Part shown: positions 43,202 to 52,301 of the stretch, piece after piece
Layout: every line of letters starts with the position of its first letter
Numbering within the stretch: the stretch's first letter is position 1
DNA from: CBDEGK01 sp965237855
Lineage (GTDB): Bacteria; Pseudomonadota; Gammaproteobacteria; Pseudomonadales; Halieaceae
Length of the DNA: 64,000 nucleotides
Reading direction: 5' to 3'
Assembly (NCBI GenBank): GCA_965237855.1
Contig: CBDEGK010000004.1
Location: 558,001 to 622,000 of the forward strand
Program-made: the position numbers and the translations under genes
The notes under the pieces: generated by a model
Told to the model about the DNA's origin: nothing
The model's database searches: none
The model's input: the letters and a program-made list of their open reading frames with translations, nothing else

Positions 43202-45256
43202 CTAGGGAGTATCCTCACCCCAAAACTGTGCCCAGACCTCACCGTAGTTTATGAAGAACACTGCCTCATCGTGTAGCACGGAGCGGCTCTCGTAGACGCC
43301 GTTACTATAAGGTTTCTCCTCACTGGGCTGATCGGTAATCAACGTACCCACCGCGTTTAGACTGCCCATGGTGGGGTTGAGTTCGAACTGGTACAAGCCG
43401 CTGTCACTCCAGCCATAGTAGGACCAGGGCTCCTCGCCTTCCAACGCTTCCTCATACCTCTCAATGGGCAAGGCAATGCGATAAACATCATCTTTTTGCA
43501 GCATAGTCAGTGCATGATGATCGTACAGTGCCGGACTGTAGGTACCTCGCCTGCCGATCACAACCTGATCCAATACCAGTGGGTTTTCCGGATCCGCAAC
43601 ATCAAACAGGGCCAACTTAATACCCTGCACAAAAGCCTGCCCGTCTGCAGGCACTTCCTGCCCGACGCCAAACAACAGATTATCCCCCACCGGTTGTAAC
43701 AGCGTGGAAAAGCCCGGCAGCTCCAATTCTCCAGCCACACGAGGGTCATTCGGGTCAGCTAGATCAATCACGTACAGCGGATCGATAACCTCGAAAGTGA
43801 CAACGTAGGCGCGATCTTCAATGAAGCGCGCGGCATACACATTTTCATTGGGTTTGCCGATCCGTTCGGGGCGATTGCTGTTGGGCAACTGGGACACCAG
43901 CTCAAGGCTTTGACCATCCTCCGACTCGCGCAAAATAGTCAGGCGGTGCTCACCAAAATCATCTTCCTCGGCGACTATTGCATCTTCCGCTGCATCCTCC
44001 TCAGCGGCAAACACCGGCAAAAGAAAGAAGTTGTTTTGCCAGACACTGCTGACTACACGCAGGTCCCCATTGTGCTCCGACATCAGGAAGGCCGGGTTAT
44101 TGGTGCCGATGTAGCCGGGTACGGTACCGGTTCCACGGTAGCTGGGTCCCTCAGCCTGCAGGGCGATTTTGTGGATAAGCGTATCGCCGGCGCTGCTACT
44201 GGCTGTGACATAAATAGATTCCCGGGAGGCATAAAAACCGCTGGCGAATACATTCAGGCAGACACTCTGAATGTCCTGGGGATTATCCAGATTGATACTG
44301 GTAACCGTCACCAGGGTCGCGTCGGCAGGTAACGGTGAGGCCTCAAGTACTTCGGCGTTGGGAATATGACATTGCTCCGGACTGACCAGCTCCTGGGCGA
44401 TACCATCGAGACGCAACTGGGGCAGAAAGTCCGCCAGGGGAATCTCCGCAATCAATGCCTCGTTACTTTCGACTTGTTCAGCCAGGGGATAAGGAATCAG
44501 GCCGGCTACCGTCGGCGAAAATCGCGTGGCCAGGTACAGGTGATTATCAATACGGCGCGAAGACAACAAGCTGCCCTCAATTTCGATGGTCACGCCGGGA
44601 ACGGCCTGCTCAGGGCTGTCTACCTGCCAGGATTGAATCCAGATGCTGGCATTGGTCCAGGTATCTGCCAGGGCAAAGTTTGCCCAGTAGTAGTAGGGCT
44701 GTAGATGGGAGATCGCCCAGAGGCTTTTACCTGCGTCGCCCTGGTACACATACAGGCCTTCGGCGGTCGCCCCACTGTCGCCCAGTTCCAGTTCGCCGAT
44801 CAACTCCGTGGCTGGCGCCAGCACATCGGTGCGGAACATTTTGATCTTCAATTCCGGCTGATAGAATAAGGAATCCTCCGCAATGCCCACCTCATCCGGG
44901 AAAGGCCCCCAGCCCAGGTGATACAGAACCTCGCCATCGTATTTAACGATATCGGCCTCATCGACACCCAGTTCCTGCAGGTTGGTGGTACTGAACTGGG
45001 AGCTGCCCTCATCAGCGCCGCCTTCGGCGTCGAATTCAACCTCGGTGAATATCGGCTCCACTGCAAACGGGTCCGAATACGCGTCCACCAGGCCCCGGCG
45101 CAAACTGGCAGTGAACTCCTCAGCAGACTCCGCCGGTTTGAGCAAGCCATAGGCAGGGCCCCTTTCCTCGACCGGGCTTGAGCCACTGCCGCTGCCACCC
45201 CCACCGCAGGCGCTAAGAGTGGTGATCAATAACAAAGCTGGAATCGAAGTTTTCAT
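43202..45256 (-). CDS. Secreted beta-propeller lipoprotein (Beta_propel domain)
   Basis: 684 aa from ATG 45256. The lipobox LSAC (Cys17) is followed by a Gly/Ser-rich linker, then a large domain with repeated blade-like strands. Markers are TTNLQELGVDEADIVKYDGEVLY, SRRIDNHLYLATRFSP, RFIEDRAYVVTFEVIDPLYVIDLADPNDPRVAGEL and LFDVADPENPLVLDQ. This matches the C-terminal beta-propeller proteins (PF09826 type) of unknown role found in bacteria and archaea. It should sit on the cell surface or periplasmic face of a membrane. It diverges from the Mla-like operon. Confidence 0.82.
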   Translation of the reverse strand: MKTSIPALLLITTLSACGGGGSGSGSSPVEERGPAYGLLKPAESAEEFTASLRRGLVDAYSDPFAVEPIFTEVEFDAEGGADEGSSQFSTTNLQELGVDEADIVKYDGEVLYHLGWGPFPDEVGIAEDSLFYQPELKIKMFRTDVLAPATELIGELELGDSGATAEGLYVYQGDAGKSLWAISHLQPYYYWANFALADTWTNASIWIQSWQVDSPEQAVPGVTIEIEGSLLSSRRIDNHLYLATRFSPTVAGLIPYPLAEQVESNEALIAEIPLADFLPQLRLDGIAQELVSPEQCHIPNAEVLEASPLPADATLVTVTSINLDNPQDIQSVCLNVFASGFYASRESIYVTASSSAGDTLIHKIALQAEGPSYRGTGTVPGYIGTNNPAFLMSEHNGDLRVVSSVWQNNFFLLPVFAAEEDAAEDAIVAEEDDFGEHRLTILRESEDGQSLELVSQLPNSNRPERIGKPNENVYAARFIEDRAYVVTFEVIDPLYVIDLADPNDPRVAGELELPGFSTLLQPVGDNLLFGVGQEVPADGQAFVQGIKLALFDVADPENPLVLDQVVIGRRGTYSPALYDHHALTMLQKDDVYRIALPIERYEEALEGEEPWSYYGWSDSGLYQFELNPTMGSLNAVGTLITDQPSEEKPYSNGVYESRSVLHDEAVFFINYGEVWAQFWGEDTP

Positions 45257-45312
45257 AAGCACTAATCTATTGGCAGTACCCACTGAGCACAAGTGGCTTA
45301 CTACAGAATCTG

Positions 45313-45338
45313 TTGTAATCCCCGAAAGCAGCTATAAT
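45313..45338 (+). promoter_or_regulatory. Possible promoter of the Mla-like operon
   Basis: A perfect TATAAT at 45333-45338 with a TTGTAA at 45313-45318 (short 14-base spacing) lies 41 bases before the permease start. A hairpin GCAGAC-AAG-GTCTGC at 45351-45365 falls in the leader. Confidence 0.35.
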
Positions 45339-45379
45339 TTTTTGACCGGCGCAGACAAGGTCTGCCATGGTAGAAACTT

Positions 45380-46510
45380 ATGACCATACAACAACCAAAC
45401 TATGAGCTGCGCAAGGGGTACGAAGGAGCAGCGGACCTGGTTTTCAGCGGTGACTGGAGCCTGGAGACCGGCTGTCCGGATTTTGTCGATCTGCAGCAGC
45501 AGTTGGAACAGAGCAGTCCCTCTCAGCTAACGCTGAATATGCAACAGCTGGGACAGTGGGATAGTGCTCTGCCAGCTTTCCTGCTGCAGCTAGACGAATA
45601 CTGCCGGCGCAGTGATATTTCTGTCGCCGGCGAGGGTGTGCCCGAAGGCGTTGTGAAATTGCGGGCCCTGGCATCAGCCGTACCCACTCACAACCGGCCC
45701 CAGCCAATCGCCCTGTCCCTGCTCGAAAAAATCAACCCGGCAAAAAAACTGACGGACATCTACATCAATATCGAGAAGTCGCTGGCGTTTATTGGTGAGG
45801 TGACCATTGCTATGCTGCGCCTGTTGGCAGGGCGAGCCAACATCCGCCGCGTCGATTTTGTAAATTTTATCTTCCAGGCCGGCCCCAACGCCTTCGGTAT
45901 CATCACCTTGACCAGCTTCCTGGTCGGCATGATCCTGGCCTACCTGGGTGCGGCGCAACTGGCTCAGTTTGGCGCGCAGGTATATGTCGCCGACCTGGTC
46001 ACCGTCGGCATGCTGCGCGAGATGGGCGCGTTGATGACGGGGATAGTCATGGCTGGGAGAACCGGCGCCGCCTATGCCGCCCAGCTTGGCACCATGCAAA
46101 CCAATGAAGAAATCGATGCCATCGTCACCCTGGGCATATCGCCGGTTGAATTCCTGGTATTGCCGCGCATGATAGCGCTGATCGTCATCATGCCCTTGTT
46201 GGTGCTGTACTCCGATGTTATTGGCATCCTCGGCGGCTCCATTGTTGCCGCCGGTATGGGCGTGTCTTTCATCCAGTTCTGGGTGCAGTTTGAATCCGTT
46301 TTCACACCAACGCTGTTAGGCATAGGCCTGACCAAGAGCGTGGTGTTCGCGATGCTGATTGCCATCGCCGGCTGCCGGGCGGGCATGCAATGCGGACGCT
46401 CTTCCGCTGCGGTGGGTCAGGCAGCAACCAATGCGGTGGTGGTTGCCCTGGTCTACCTGATCGTTGCCGACGCCGGGCTTAATATTTTCTATCAGAAACT
46501 GGGTATCTGA
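45380..46510 (+). CDS. MlaE-type ABC permease with N-terminal STAS domain
   Basis: 376 aa. Residues 1-105 are a STAS-like domain (DLVFSGDWSL, LTLNMQQLGQWDSALPAFLLQL). The MlaE permease follows: GPNAFGIITLTSFLVGMILAYLGAAQLAQFG, REMGALMTGIVMAGRTGAAYAAQLGTM and the final helices. It is the inner-membrane part of an MCE/Mla phospholipid transporter. The fusion takes the place of a separate MlaB. The next gene starts immediately after its stop; the operon continues with ATPase, MCE protein and lipoprotein. Confidence 0.93.
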   Translation: MTIQQPNYELRKGYEGAADLVFSGDWSLETGCPDFVDLQQQLEQSSPSQLTLNMQQLGQWDSALPAFLLQLDEYCRRSDISVAGEGVPEGVVKLRALASAVPTHNRPQPIALSLLEKINPAKKLTDIYINIEKSLAFIGEVTIAMLRLLAGRANIRRVDFVNFIFQAGPNAFGIITLTSFLVGMILAYLGAAQLAQFGAQVYVADLVTVGMLREMGALMTGIVMAGRTGAAYAAQLGTMQTNEEIDAIVTLGISPVEFLVLPRMIALIVIMPLLVLYSDVIGILGGSIVAAGMGVSFIQFWVQFESVFTPTLLGIGLTKSVVFAMLIAIAGCRAGMQCGRSSAAVGQAATNAVVVALVYLIVADAGLNIFYQKLGI

Positions 46511-47296
46511 ATGACTGCCGAAGCCGCCCCTATCCGCGTTGATGGCCTGACCATGGCTTACGGCTCACTGTTGATCCAGGAGAAGCTGAGCTTCGACATC
46601 AATAAAGGGGATATTTTCGTCATCATGGGTGGCAGCGGCTGCGGCAAGAGCACGCTGCTGAAACATATGATCGGCCTGCTGGCGCCGGCAGCGGGTGACA
46701 TTCAGTACACGGGCCAGTCTTTTTTCAATGCCAGTGAAGAGCAGCGATTCGAGCTGCGCAAGAGTTGGGGCATCACCTACCAGAGTGGCGGCCTGTTCAG
46801 TGCCATGACCCTGGCGGAAAACACCGCCCTGCCCCTGCAGCAATACACCCAACTCAATGAGCGAGAAATTGCCGACATAGTCGCTTATAAAATGGCCCTG
46901 GTGGGCCTGGGCGGATACCAGGAATACTACCCATCGGAAATTTCTGGCGGCATGCAGAAGCGCGCAGCGCTGGCCCGCGCCATCGCCCTGGACCCGGAAA
47001 TCCTATTTTTCGATGAGCCCTCCGCCGGCCTGGATCCCATTAGTTCCCAACTACTGGATGACCTGATACTGGAGATGAGCGAGTCCCTGGGTGCCACGGT
47101 AGTCATTGTTACCCATGAATTGGCCAGCATTTTTGCCATTGCCAATAATTCGGTGTTTCTGGACGCCGAAACCAAAACCATGATTGACTATGGGGATCCG
47201 AAAAAACTGGTGTCCGAGAGCAAGCATGAAAAGGTTCGCAGATTCCTCGCACGTAGTGCCACAACAAGTGGCACAACAACAGGGGCAACCAGCTGA
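46511..47296 (+). CDS. MlaF-type ABC ATP-binding protein
   Basis: 261 aa. Walker A GGSGCGKST, signature SGGMQKRAALARA, Walker B ILFFDEPSAGLDP and the H-loop VTHEL are all present. The C-terminal extension is short and ends in a Thr/Gly-rich tail. It powers the permease encoded upstream. Its stop overlaps the ATG of the MCE gene by one base (TGATG). Confidence 0.94.
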   Translation: MTAEAAPIRVDGLTMAYGSLLIQEKLSFDINKGDIFVIMGGSGCGKSTLLKHMIGLLAPAAGDIQYTGQSFFNASEEQRFELRKSWGITYQSGGLFSAMTLAENTALPLQQYTQLNEREIADIVAYKMALVGLGGYQEYYPSEISGGMQKRAALARAIALDPEILFFDEPSAGLDPISSQLLDDLILEMSESLGATVVIVTHELASIFAIANNSVFLDAETKTMIDYGDPKKLVSESKHEKVRRFLARSATTSGTTTGATS

Positions 47297-48285
47297 TGGC
47301 TAAGCCGGTCAATACCGTTGCCATAGGCGCCTTTGTCAGCGGCGCCCTGATATTGGTGTTCACCCTGCTGTTCTATGTGGGCAACCAGGGTTTCGGCCGC
47401 GAGTATAGCGAAGGTCTGCTAGTCTTCAATGGTTCGGTCAGGGGACTTAACGTGGGAGCCCCGGTGGCGCTGAAGGGCGTACAGATCGGCGAGGTCACCG
47501 ATATTTATGTGGTGGTCAACAAGGACAGTTTCGACGTCGTTACACCGGTGGAAGTTCGGATTTACGGAGACCGCATCAGGAACATCGGGGAGTTTGCCGA
47601 CCTCCCCTCTCTGCAGCCCATGGTAGAGCGCGGCCTCCGGGCCCAGTTGCGGACCCAGAGCCTTCTCACTGGCTTACTCTATGTACAATTGGATTTCCAC
47701 CCGGGCTCGGAATTGCGCTACCTGGGCAAAGAGCTGGACGAACTCTACGACGAAGACCATCTAGAACTACCGACCATACCCACCGAACTGGAGCGCTTTT
47801 CCCACAGCCTGGAGGAATTCGATTTCGCTGGGGCCAGTCGTCAGATCAGCGAAATGCTCGGCGGCCTGGAATCCCTCATCAATGACCCGGAAGTAAAGCA
47901 GCTGCCCGGGAGAGTCAACGCGAGCTTGGCCTCCATCGATGCATTGAGCCAGACCTTGCAGGCTGAAATCATCCGCCTCTCTCCGGGGGTGAATAGCCTG
48001 GTGACCAATGCCGACTCCACCATGGTCAACCTCAACGAAGAAATCCCGGTCTTGTCCGACGCAGCCCAGGAGAGCCTGGCGGAATTAAATCGCGCCCTGG
48101 CCACGGCACACAAAACACTGGAGAGTGTCGACTACACCCTTTCTGATGACTCGGCAGTGATGTATGACGTGCGCCAGGCGGTCCGGGAACTCGGTAAGGC
48201 CGGCCGCGCCCTGCAATCATTGGCAGAGACACTGGAAACCCAACCGGAATCGCTGCTGCGCGGCAAAACCCAGCTGGAGAACTGA
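47296..48285 (+). CDS. MCE/MlaD-domain protein
   Basis: 329 aa. One N-terminal membrane helix (VAIGAFVSGALILVFTLLFYVGN) is followed by a single MCE domain (about 40-125; FNGSVRGLNVGAPVALKGVQIGEVTDI). A helical C-terminal region of about 150 residues comes last. It is anchored in the inner membrane and forms the periplasmic lipid-carrying ring or needle. The long helical tail resembles PqiB/YebT-like or LetB-related single-domain forms more than short MlaD. It is in the same operon as its ABC partners. Confidence 0.92.
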   Translation: MAKPVNTVAIGAFVSGALILVFTLLFYVGNQGFGREYSEGLLVFNGSVRGLNVGAPVALKGVQIGEVTDIYVVVNKDSFDVVTPVEVRIYGDRIRNIGEFADLPSLQPMVERGLRAQLRTQSLLTGLLYVQLDFHPGSELRYLGKELDELYDEDHLELPTIPTELERFSHSLEEFDFAGASRQISEMLGGLESLINDPEVKQLPGRVNASLASIDALSQTLQAEIIRLSPGVNSLVTNADSTMVNLNEEIPVLSDAAQESLAELNRALATAHKTLESVDYTLSDDSAVMYDVRQAVRELGKAGRALQSLAETLETQPESLLRGKTQLEN

Positions 48286-48287
48286 TC

Positions 48288-48854
48288 ATGAACTGGCGTC
48301 GAAACAGTCTAATCCTGGGTCTCATGGTAATGCTGACAGCCTGCGGCTCCACACCCCGCAGCGATTACTACATGCTCAGTGCGGACGTGGACAAAATGCC
48401 CGAGGCCGGTGGGCCATCGCTGGGTATCGGCCCCATCCAGATCCCAGAGTACCTGCAGCGTAAAGAGATGGTCCTGAATCGCGACCGGCACAAATTGTCG
48501 GTGCATGAATATCATCGCTGGGCAGAGCCCCTGGAAGCGGGCATTACCCGGGTGGTTAGCCTCAACCTGGCGGCGCTACTGGATACCCATGAGGTGCAGG
48601 TATTTCCCTGGCGGCGCGACGCTGTGCCGGACTATGGCATCAGTATCACCGTTGTGCAGTTTGCGGTTCACAATTTGCAAGCAAACTTGATAGTCGAATG
48701 GACACTCAGCGTCCCCGGCGACAACAAGGTGCTGGTTAGTCATATTAGCCAATTCAGTCAGGCTGTGTACAAAGACGAGCCGGAACAGGTAGCCGCCGCC
48801 TACAGCCAACTGCTGATGCAGCTCAACCGGGAAATAGCGGACTCGATAAAATGA
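48288..48854 (+). CDS. PqiC-like ABC transport auxiliary lipoprotein
   Basis: 188 aa with lipobox LTAC (Cys19). The mature domain has the DUF330/PqiC pattern: YYMLSAD, LGIGPIQIPEYLQRKEMVLN, NRDRHKLSVHEYHRWAEPLEAGITRVVSLNLA. This outer-membrane lipoprotein works with MCE transporters. It starts three bases after the MCE gene, and its last codon overlaps the following hydrolase (ATGA). Confidence 0.9.
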   Translation: MNWRRNSLILGLMVMLTACGSTPRSDYYMLSADVDKMPEAGGPSLGIGPIQIPEYLQRKEMVLNRDRHKLSVHEYHRWAEPLEAGITRVVSLNLAALLDTHEVQVFPWRRDAVPDYGISITVVQFAVHNLQANLIVEWTLSVPGDNKVLVSHISQFSQAVYKDEPEQVAAAYSQLLMQLNREIADSIK

Positions 48855-49852
48855 CCTTCGCTCTTTTCATTGTTGTCACGCTGGCGTTGGCTTTTCATCT
48901 CTACCGCCAGAGCTGGGCCAAGCGCGAACTGGAACCCATTTACTTTGGCGAGTTTGAAGGTGACATCTACAAGGTCGGCGATACCTACATCGGCGTACGG
49001 GCAGGCAATGAAAGCGCCCTGACAACCATCATCTGCATACCCGGCTACGTGGAAAACATGCGTTACTTCCAGGCCCTGTACGCGGATGTAGATTGCCAAC
49101 TGATTTTTCTCAACAATGCCGACTATCACTGCCCGGTTACAACCGAGGAAATCAAAAAACTGGATTGGGAGGCCAATCCGCACTCGCTTGGCAGTATTGC
49201 CCACGATGCCTTTCGCCTGGCCCAGGTGATACGCGAGCTGGCACGCACGGAGAAAATTATCTTGCACGGCCACTCCCGTGGCGGCGCGGTTATCCTGGAT
49301 GCCGGGCGCCAGTTTCCTGAGTTGATGCAGCAACAGGAGAAATCAATTTCAGCCATTCTGGAGGCGCCGGTCTTACCAGCCGGGCTGCTAGCGGGAAGCG
49401 GCAGCAAACCACTGGTCGCCGCGCTCTCCCTCTACCTGGCCCCAATAGTCTTTGGTCGCGGCCGCCACGTTAGCGCTGACGCCCTCAACAAACTACCCAT
49501 CATGAACCCCACCAACGCGTTAAAAACCGAGGTGTGCCTGTCAATATTCAGCAATACCCGCCACTATCGCACCAACGTCATGAATATGCGCAACATACAG
49601 GACTGGCAACGGGATCAATCACACCAGCTGTACTGCAACTACCAGGGCCTTACCGTGGTGGTCGGCGAGCGCGACGATGTGCTCGACAATGCCAGCATGG
49701 TGGCCAGCGCCGAACAGGGTCAGCAACTCAACCCCGGGGTCAATATTCTGCACACCGCCAATACCAATCATTTTGTGACCCTGGAACAACCCCACTACCT
49801 GCTGGATCTGATTCGTAATACAGGTCAGGTAAACAGCGCCGAAATTGGCTAA
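48851..49852 (+). CDS. Alpha/beta hydrolase linked to the lipid-transport operon
   Basis: 333 aa with an N-terminal hydrophobic stretch (residues 3-14). ICIPGYVENMRYFQ is the oxyanion loop and LHGHSRGGAV the nucleophile elbow with a Ser. A late NTNHFVTLEQP supplies the likely His and VGERDDV the Asp. A Ser nucleophile fits an esterase or lipase. Overlap with the lipoprotein gene couples it to the MCE transporter, so a lipid substrate is plausible but unproven. Confidence 0.8.
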   Translation: MTFALFIVVTLALAFHLYRQSWAKRELEPIYFGEFEGDIYKVGDTYIGVRAGNESALTTIICIPGYVENMRYFQALYADVDCQLIFLNNADYHCPVTTEEIKKLDWEANPHSLGSIAHDAFRLAQVIRELARTEKIILHGHSRGGAVILDAGRQFPELMQQQEKSISAILEAPVLPAGLLAGSGSKPLVAALSLYLAPIVFGRGRHVSADALNKLPIMNPTNALKTEVCLSIFSNTRHYRTNVMNMRNIQDWQRDQSHQLYCNYQGLTVVVGERDDVLDNASMVASAEQGQQLNPGVNILHTANTNHFVTLEQPHYLLDLIRNTGQVNSAEIG

Positions 49853-49861
49853 ACTAACACC

Positions 49862-50176
49862 ATGAATACTGACAAACAGCACGACGCACTGACGCAAAAG
49901 CTGAACGACCTGGAAGGTCGCCTGGCCAGTGTTACCCGGGATATCACCAAAACGCTATCCAGCGATTTTGCCGAACAGGCAACCGAGCGCGAAAACGATG
50001 ATGTGCTGGAGGAAATTGCCCGGGAGACCCAGATATCCATTTACAAATTGAGGGCGGCATTGCGCCATCTCGAAGATGACAGTTATGGTATTTGCGTGAC
50101 CTGTGGTGAGGACATTTCGCCCGAGCGCCTGCAAGTCATTCCCGAAACTACGCAATGCGTTAACTGCGCGGACTAG
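49862..50176 (+). CDS. DksA/TraR-type zinc-finger protein
   Basis: 104 aa. Residues 1-70 form a coiled-coil-like helical region (QKLNDLEGRL, ARETQISIYKLRAALRHLED). A zinc finger with C78-x2-C81...C99-x2-C102 (GICVTCGEDI, TTQCVNC) ends the protein. It is shorter than DksA (~150 aa) and resembles the TraR/YbiI-like small members that bind RNA polymerase secondary channel. The Asp pair of DksA at the coiled-coil tip is not clear. It lies ten bases after the hydrolase gene. Confidence 0.88.
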   Translation: MNTDKQHDALTQKLNDLEGRLASVTRDITKTLSSDFAEQATERENDDVLEEIARETQISIYKLRAALRHLEDDSYGICVTCGEDISPERLQVIPETTQCVNCAD

Positions 50177-50716
50177 CTCGATAACCCACTGAACGATTCA
50201 GAGATTGAATCTTTCCCGCAGAAATCGGGCAATGCCATCATCATCGTGATGGCCTATCACGGCCGTTGCTGCTTTCTTCACATGATCCTTGGCATTACTC
50301 GGTGCATAGCTCTCATCGGCTACCGCGAACATACTGAGATCGTTGTCGCTATCACCAAAGCACAAGACACAGCTGGCACCGAGCTGCTGTCGCAGAAGTT
50401 GCACCGCACCGCCTTTGCTGGCATCGGTGTGATGGATGTCGACCCAGCGCAGGTTCATACTTTCCAGCGCATCGCCGGCATAGGCCACCAGGTGCGGTTC
50501 GTCGAGAATCATGGCCTCGACCGCGTGAATGGCTTTCGGCACGCCGAGGACACTGATATTGGTCACCTGGGCATCGGCGGGCATCTGAGATGTTGGCTCC
50601 ACCTCGGCCTCCCCGCGACTGGCAAAATCTTTCGCCAGTCGCTCGGTAATCACCCCTAAAATTAATTGACTTCAAAAGTAGAATTTTCTCGTAAACTGAA
50701 CGAAGGAGATTCTCAA

Positions 50717-50983
50717 GTGAAAACATCAAGATATAGCGACAGTCAGATCCTGGCGATCCTGAAACAAGCCGAGGCCGGCACTCCTGTTCCCGCGCTCTGT
50801 CGTGAACACGGCATGAGCAACGCCAGTTTTTATAAGTGGAGAGCCAAGTTTGGCGGAATGGACGCCTCAATGATGAAGCGCGTGAAGGAACTGGAAGATG
50901 AAAACCGGCGGCTGAAGAAAATGTACGCTGATGAGCGACTCAAGGCGGAAATGGTCCAGGAAGCACTAGCAAAAAAGTGGTGA
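50717..50983 (+). CDS. IS3-family transposase OrfA
   Basis: 88 aa from GTG 50717, which has AAGGAG upstream; the open frame extends to 50666 but without a ribosome site. It has the helix-turn-helix (SDSQILAILKQAEAGTPVPALCREHGMSNASFYKWRAKFGG, positions about 7-46) and a leucine-zipper-like tail. This DNA-binding half works alone or fused to OrfB. Confidence 0.93.
   Translation: MKTSRYSDSQILAILKQAEAGTPVPALCREHGMSNASFYKWRAKFGGMDASMMKRVKELEDENRRLKKMYADERLKAEMVQEALAKKW
50971..50977 (+). other. A6G slippery heptamer for -1 frameshifting
   Basis: AAAAAAG sits in the zero frame as A-AAA-AAG just before the orfA stop. A -1 slip moves translation into the orfB frame, whose first codon is GTG 50977. 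This is the standard IS3-family signal for making OrfAB. Confidence 0.8.
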
Positions 50984-51801
50984 GGCCATCTCGGCGCAAA
51001 GAGATGGCCCAGAAGGCAGCCTCGGCATATGGTGCCACTACTCGCCTGGTCTGCCTCGCATTCGGCATCAGCGAAAGCTGCTACCGCTATCAGCCGATAT
51101 TATCGGATGAGAATGCGGAGATTGCTGACTGGCTTGTTCGCTTGACTGATAACCAGAAAGACTGGGGGTTTGGACTTTGTCGAGATTACCTGCGGAATGT
51201 TAAAGGCCATGAATGGAACCATAAGCGTATTTATCGCATATACTGCGACCTGGAATTAAACCTGAGAATCAGATCCAGAAAGCGCATACAGCGAGAAAAA
51301 CCAGTGCCGCTGGCTGTGCCGGATGAACCCAATAAAATCTGGTCAATGGATTTCATGCATGATCAATTGAGTGATGGTCGCACGTTTCGTTTGTTTAATG
51401 TGCTTGATGATTTTAATCGTGAAGGCTTAGGCATTGAGGCGGATTTTTCACTCCCTGCGGTACGCGTTATTCGTGCTCTGGAACAGATCATTGAATGGCG
51501 AGGCAAGCCTAGGCGACTACGCTGCGATAACGGCCCAGAATTTATTAGCCAAGACCTGGAGACATGGACGGAAAAACACGATATCCAGCTTGAGTTTATT
51601 CAGCCCGGCAATCCGCAGCAAAATGCTTACGTCGAACGTTACAATCGCACGATACGATACAGCTGGCTGAGCCAATACATATTCGGGTCAATTGCAGAAG
51701 TGCAAGACTATGCCACGAAGTGGCTTTGGTTTTACAATAACGAACGGCCTAATAAGGCCAATGGTGGCTTACCACCGAAACAAGTGCTGATTGCAGCATG
51801 A
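50977..51801 (+). CDS. IS3-family transposase OrfB (DDE integrase domain)
   Basis: 274 aa. The integrase core is recognisable: WSMDFMHDQL (first Asp), LRCDNGPEF (second Asp) and NAYVERYNRTIR (Glu), preceded by an HTH_21-like region. It overlaps orfA in the -1 frame and should be made as the OrfAB fusion. Complete, with no internal stop. Confidence 0.94.
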   Translation: MVRPSRRKEMAQKAASAYGATTRLVCLAFGISESCYRYQPILSDENAEIADWLVRLTDNQKDWGFGLCRDYLRNVKGHEWNHKRIYRIYCDLELNLRIRSRKRIQREKPVPLAVPDEPNKIWSMDFMHDQLSDGRTFRLFNVLDDFNREGLGIEADFSLPAVRVIRALEQIIEWRGKPRRLRCDNGPEFISQDLETWTEKHDIQLEFIQPGNPQQNAYVERYNRTIRYSWLSQYIFGSIAEVQDYATKWLWFYNNERPNKANGGLPPKQVLIAA

Positions 51802-52301
51802 CATCTACTTTTGGCGTCGGTTAAAAAGGGGATGATTACCGCTCCTCCACCTCGTTTAGCAGCGGCGAGTGATATATGCCGTGGCGATTGCCCGGCTCCA
51901 GGGTAAATATAAATGGCGTCACGTTCTGTGCCAACACCGCCGTCAGCACATGTTCAATTTCACCCAGCGTCAGGTAATTTTCCAGCAGGTACTCAGAAGT
52001 CTGTGGATTCCAGATCATGACCCCGTTCTTGAAAATCTGCGGCAGGGAAAAACCAGAGCCCTCCAATACCACCTTGGCGGAGTGCAATGTTCGGCCGGTG
52101 GCGACGGTATAGGCGATACCCTTATCAGCCAGGGCAAGCAGGGTTTCCCGGGTGTAGTCCGAGATTTCGCTCTGGCTGTTGAGCAAGGTGCCATCAAGAT
52201 CGAAGGTAATTAATTCCATAGGTCATCTTAGCAGGTCGAACCGGGGCAATAGTCTGGCACGGAGGGTATCACCGATATTTTTGCTGAACTATAATTCCCC
52301 C

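Larger units (their letters stand above)
50645..51840 (+). mobile_element. IS3-family insertion sequence (1196 bp)
   Basis: The terminal inverted repeats are GGTAATCACCCC... at 50645 and ...GGGGATGATTACC ending at 51840, with similarity extending to an AAAAGTAGA box in both. A 4-bp target duplication GCTC is at 50641-50644 and 51841-51844. It encodes overlapping orfA and orfB joined by a probable programmed -1 frameshift. The reading frames and ends look complete. Confidence 0.93.
50198..52219 (-). pseudogene. Cof-type HAD phosphatase gene, split by an IS3-family element
   Basis: The 5' part (52219 to 51841) encodes FDLDGTLLNS (catalytic Asp pair), VATGRTL and the start of the cap. The 3' part (50640 to 50198) encodes the rest of the cap and the C-terminal core with GDSDNDLSMF. 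Removing the element and one GCTC duplication gives an in-frame 273-aa Cof-family phosphatase with LNEVEERLAKDF across the junction. Such enzymes dephosphorylate sugar phosphates or cofactors such as FMN or pyridoxal phosphate. The gene is otherwise intact, so the insertion is recent. Confidence 0.9.

Noticed and set aside
45367..45405. Twelve-codon frame overlapping the permease start
   Set aside because: No ribosome site is seen and such short frames are expected by chance; a leader peptide role is not supported.
50666..50716. Extension of IS3 OrfA upstream of GTG 50717
   Set aside because: It has no ribosome site, while AAGGAG precedes 50717, and the added residues do not resemble OrfA starts.
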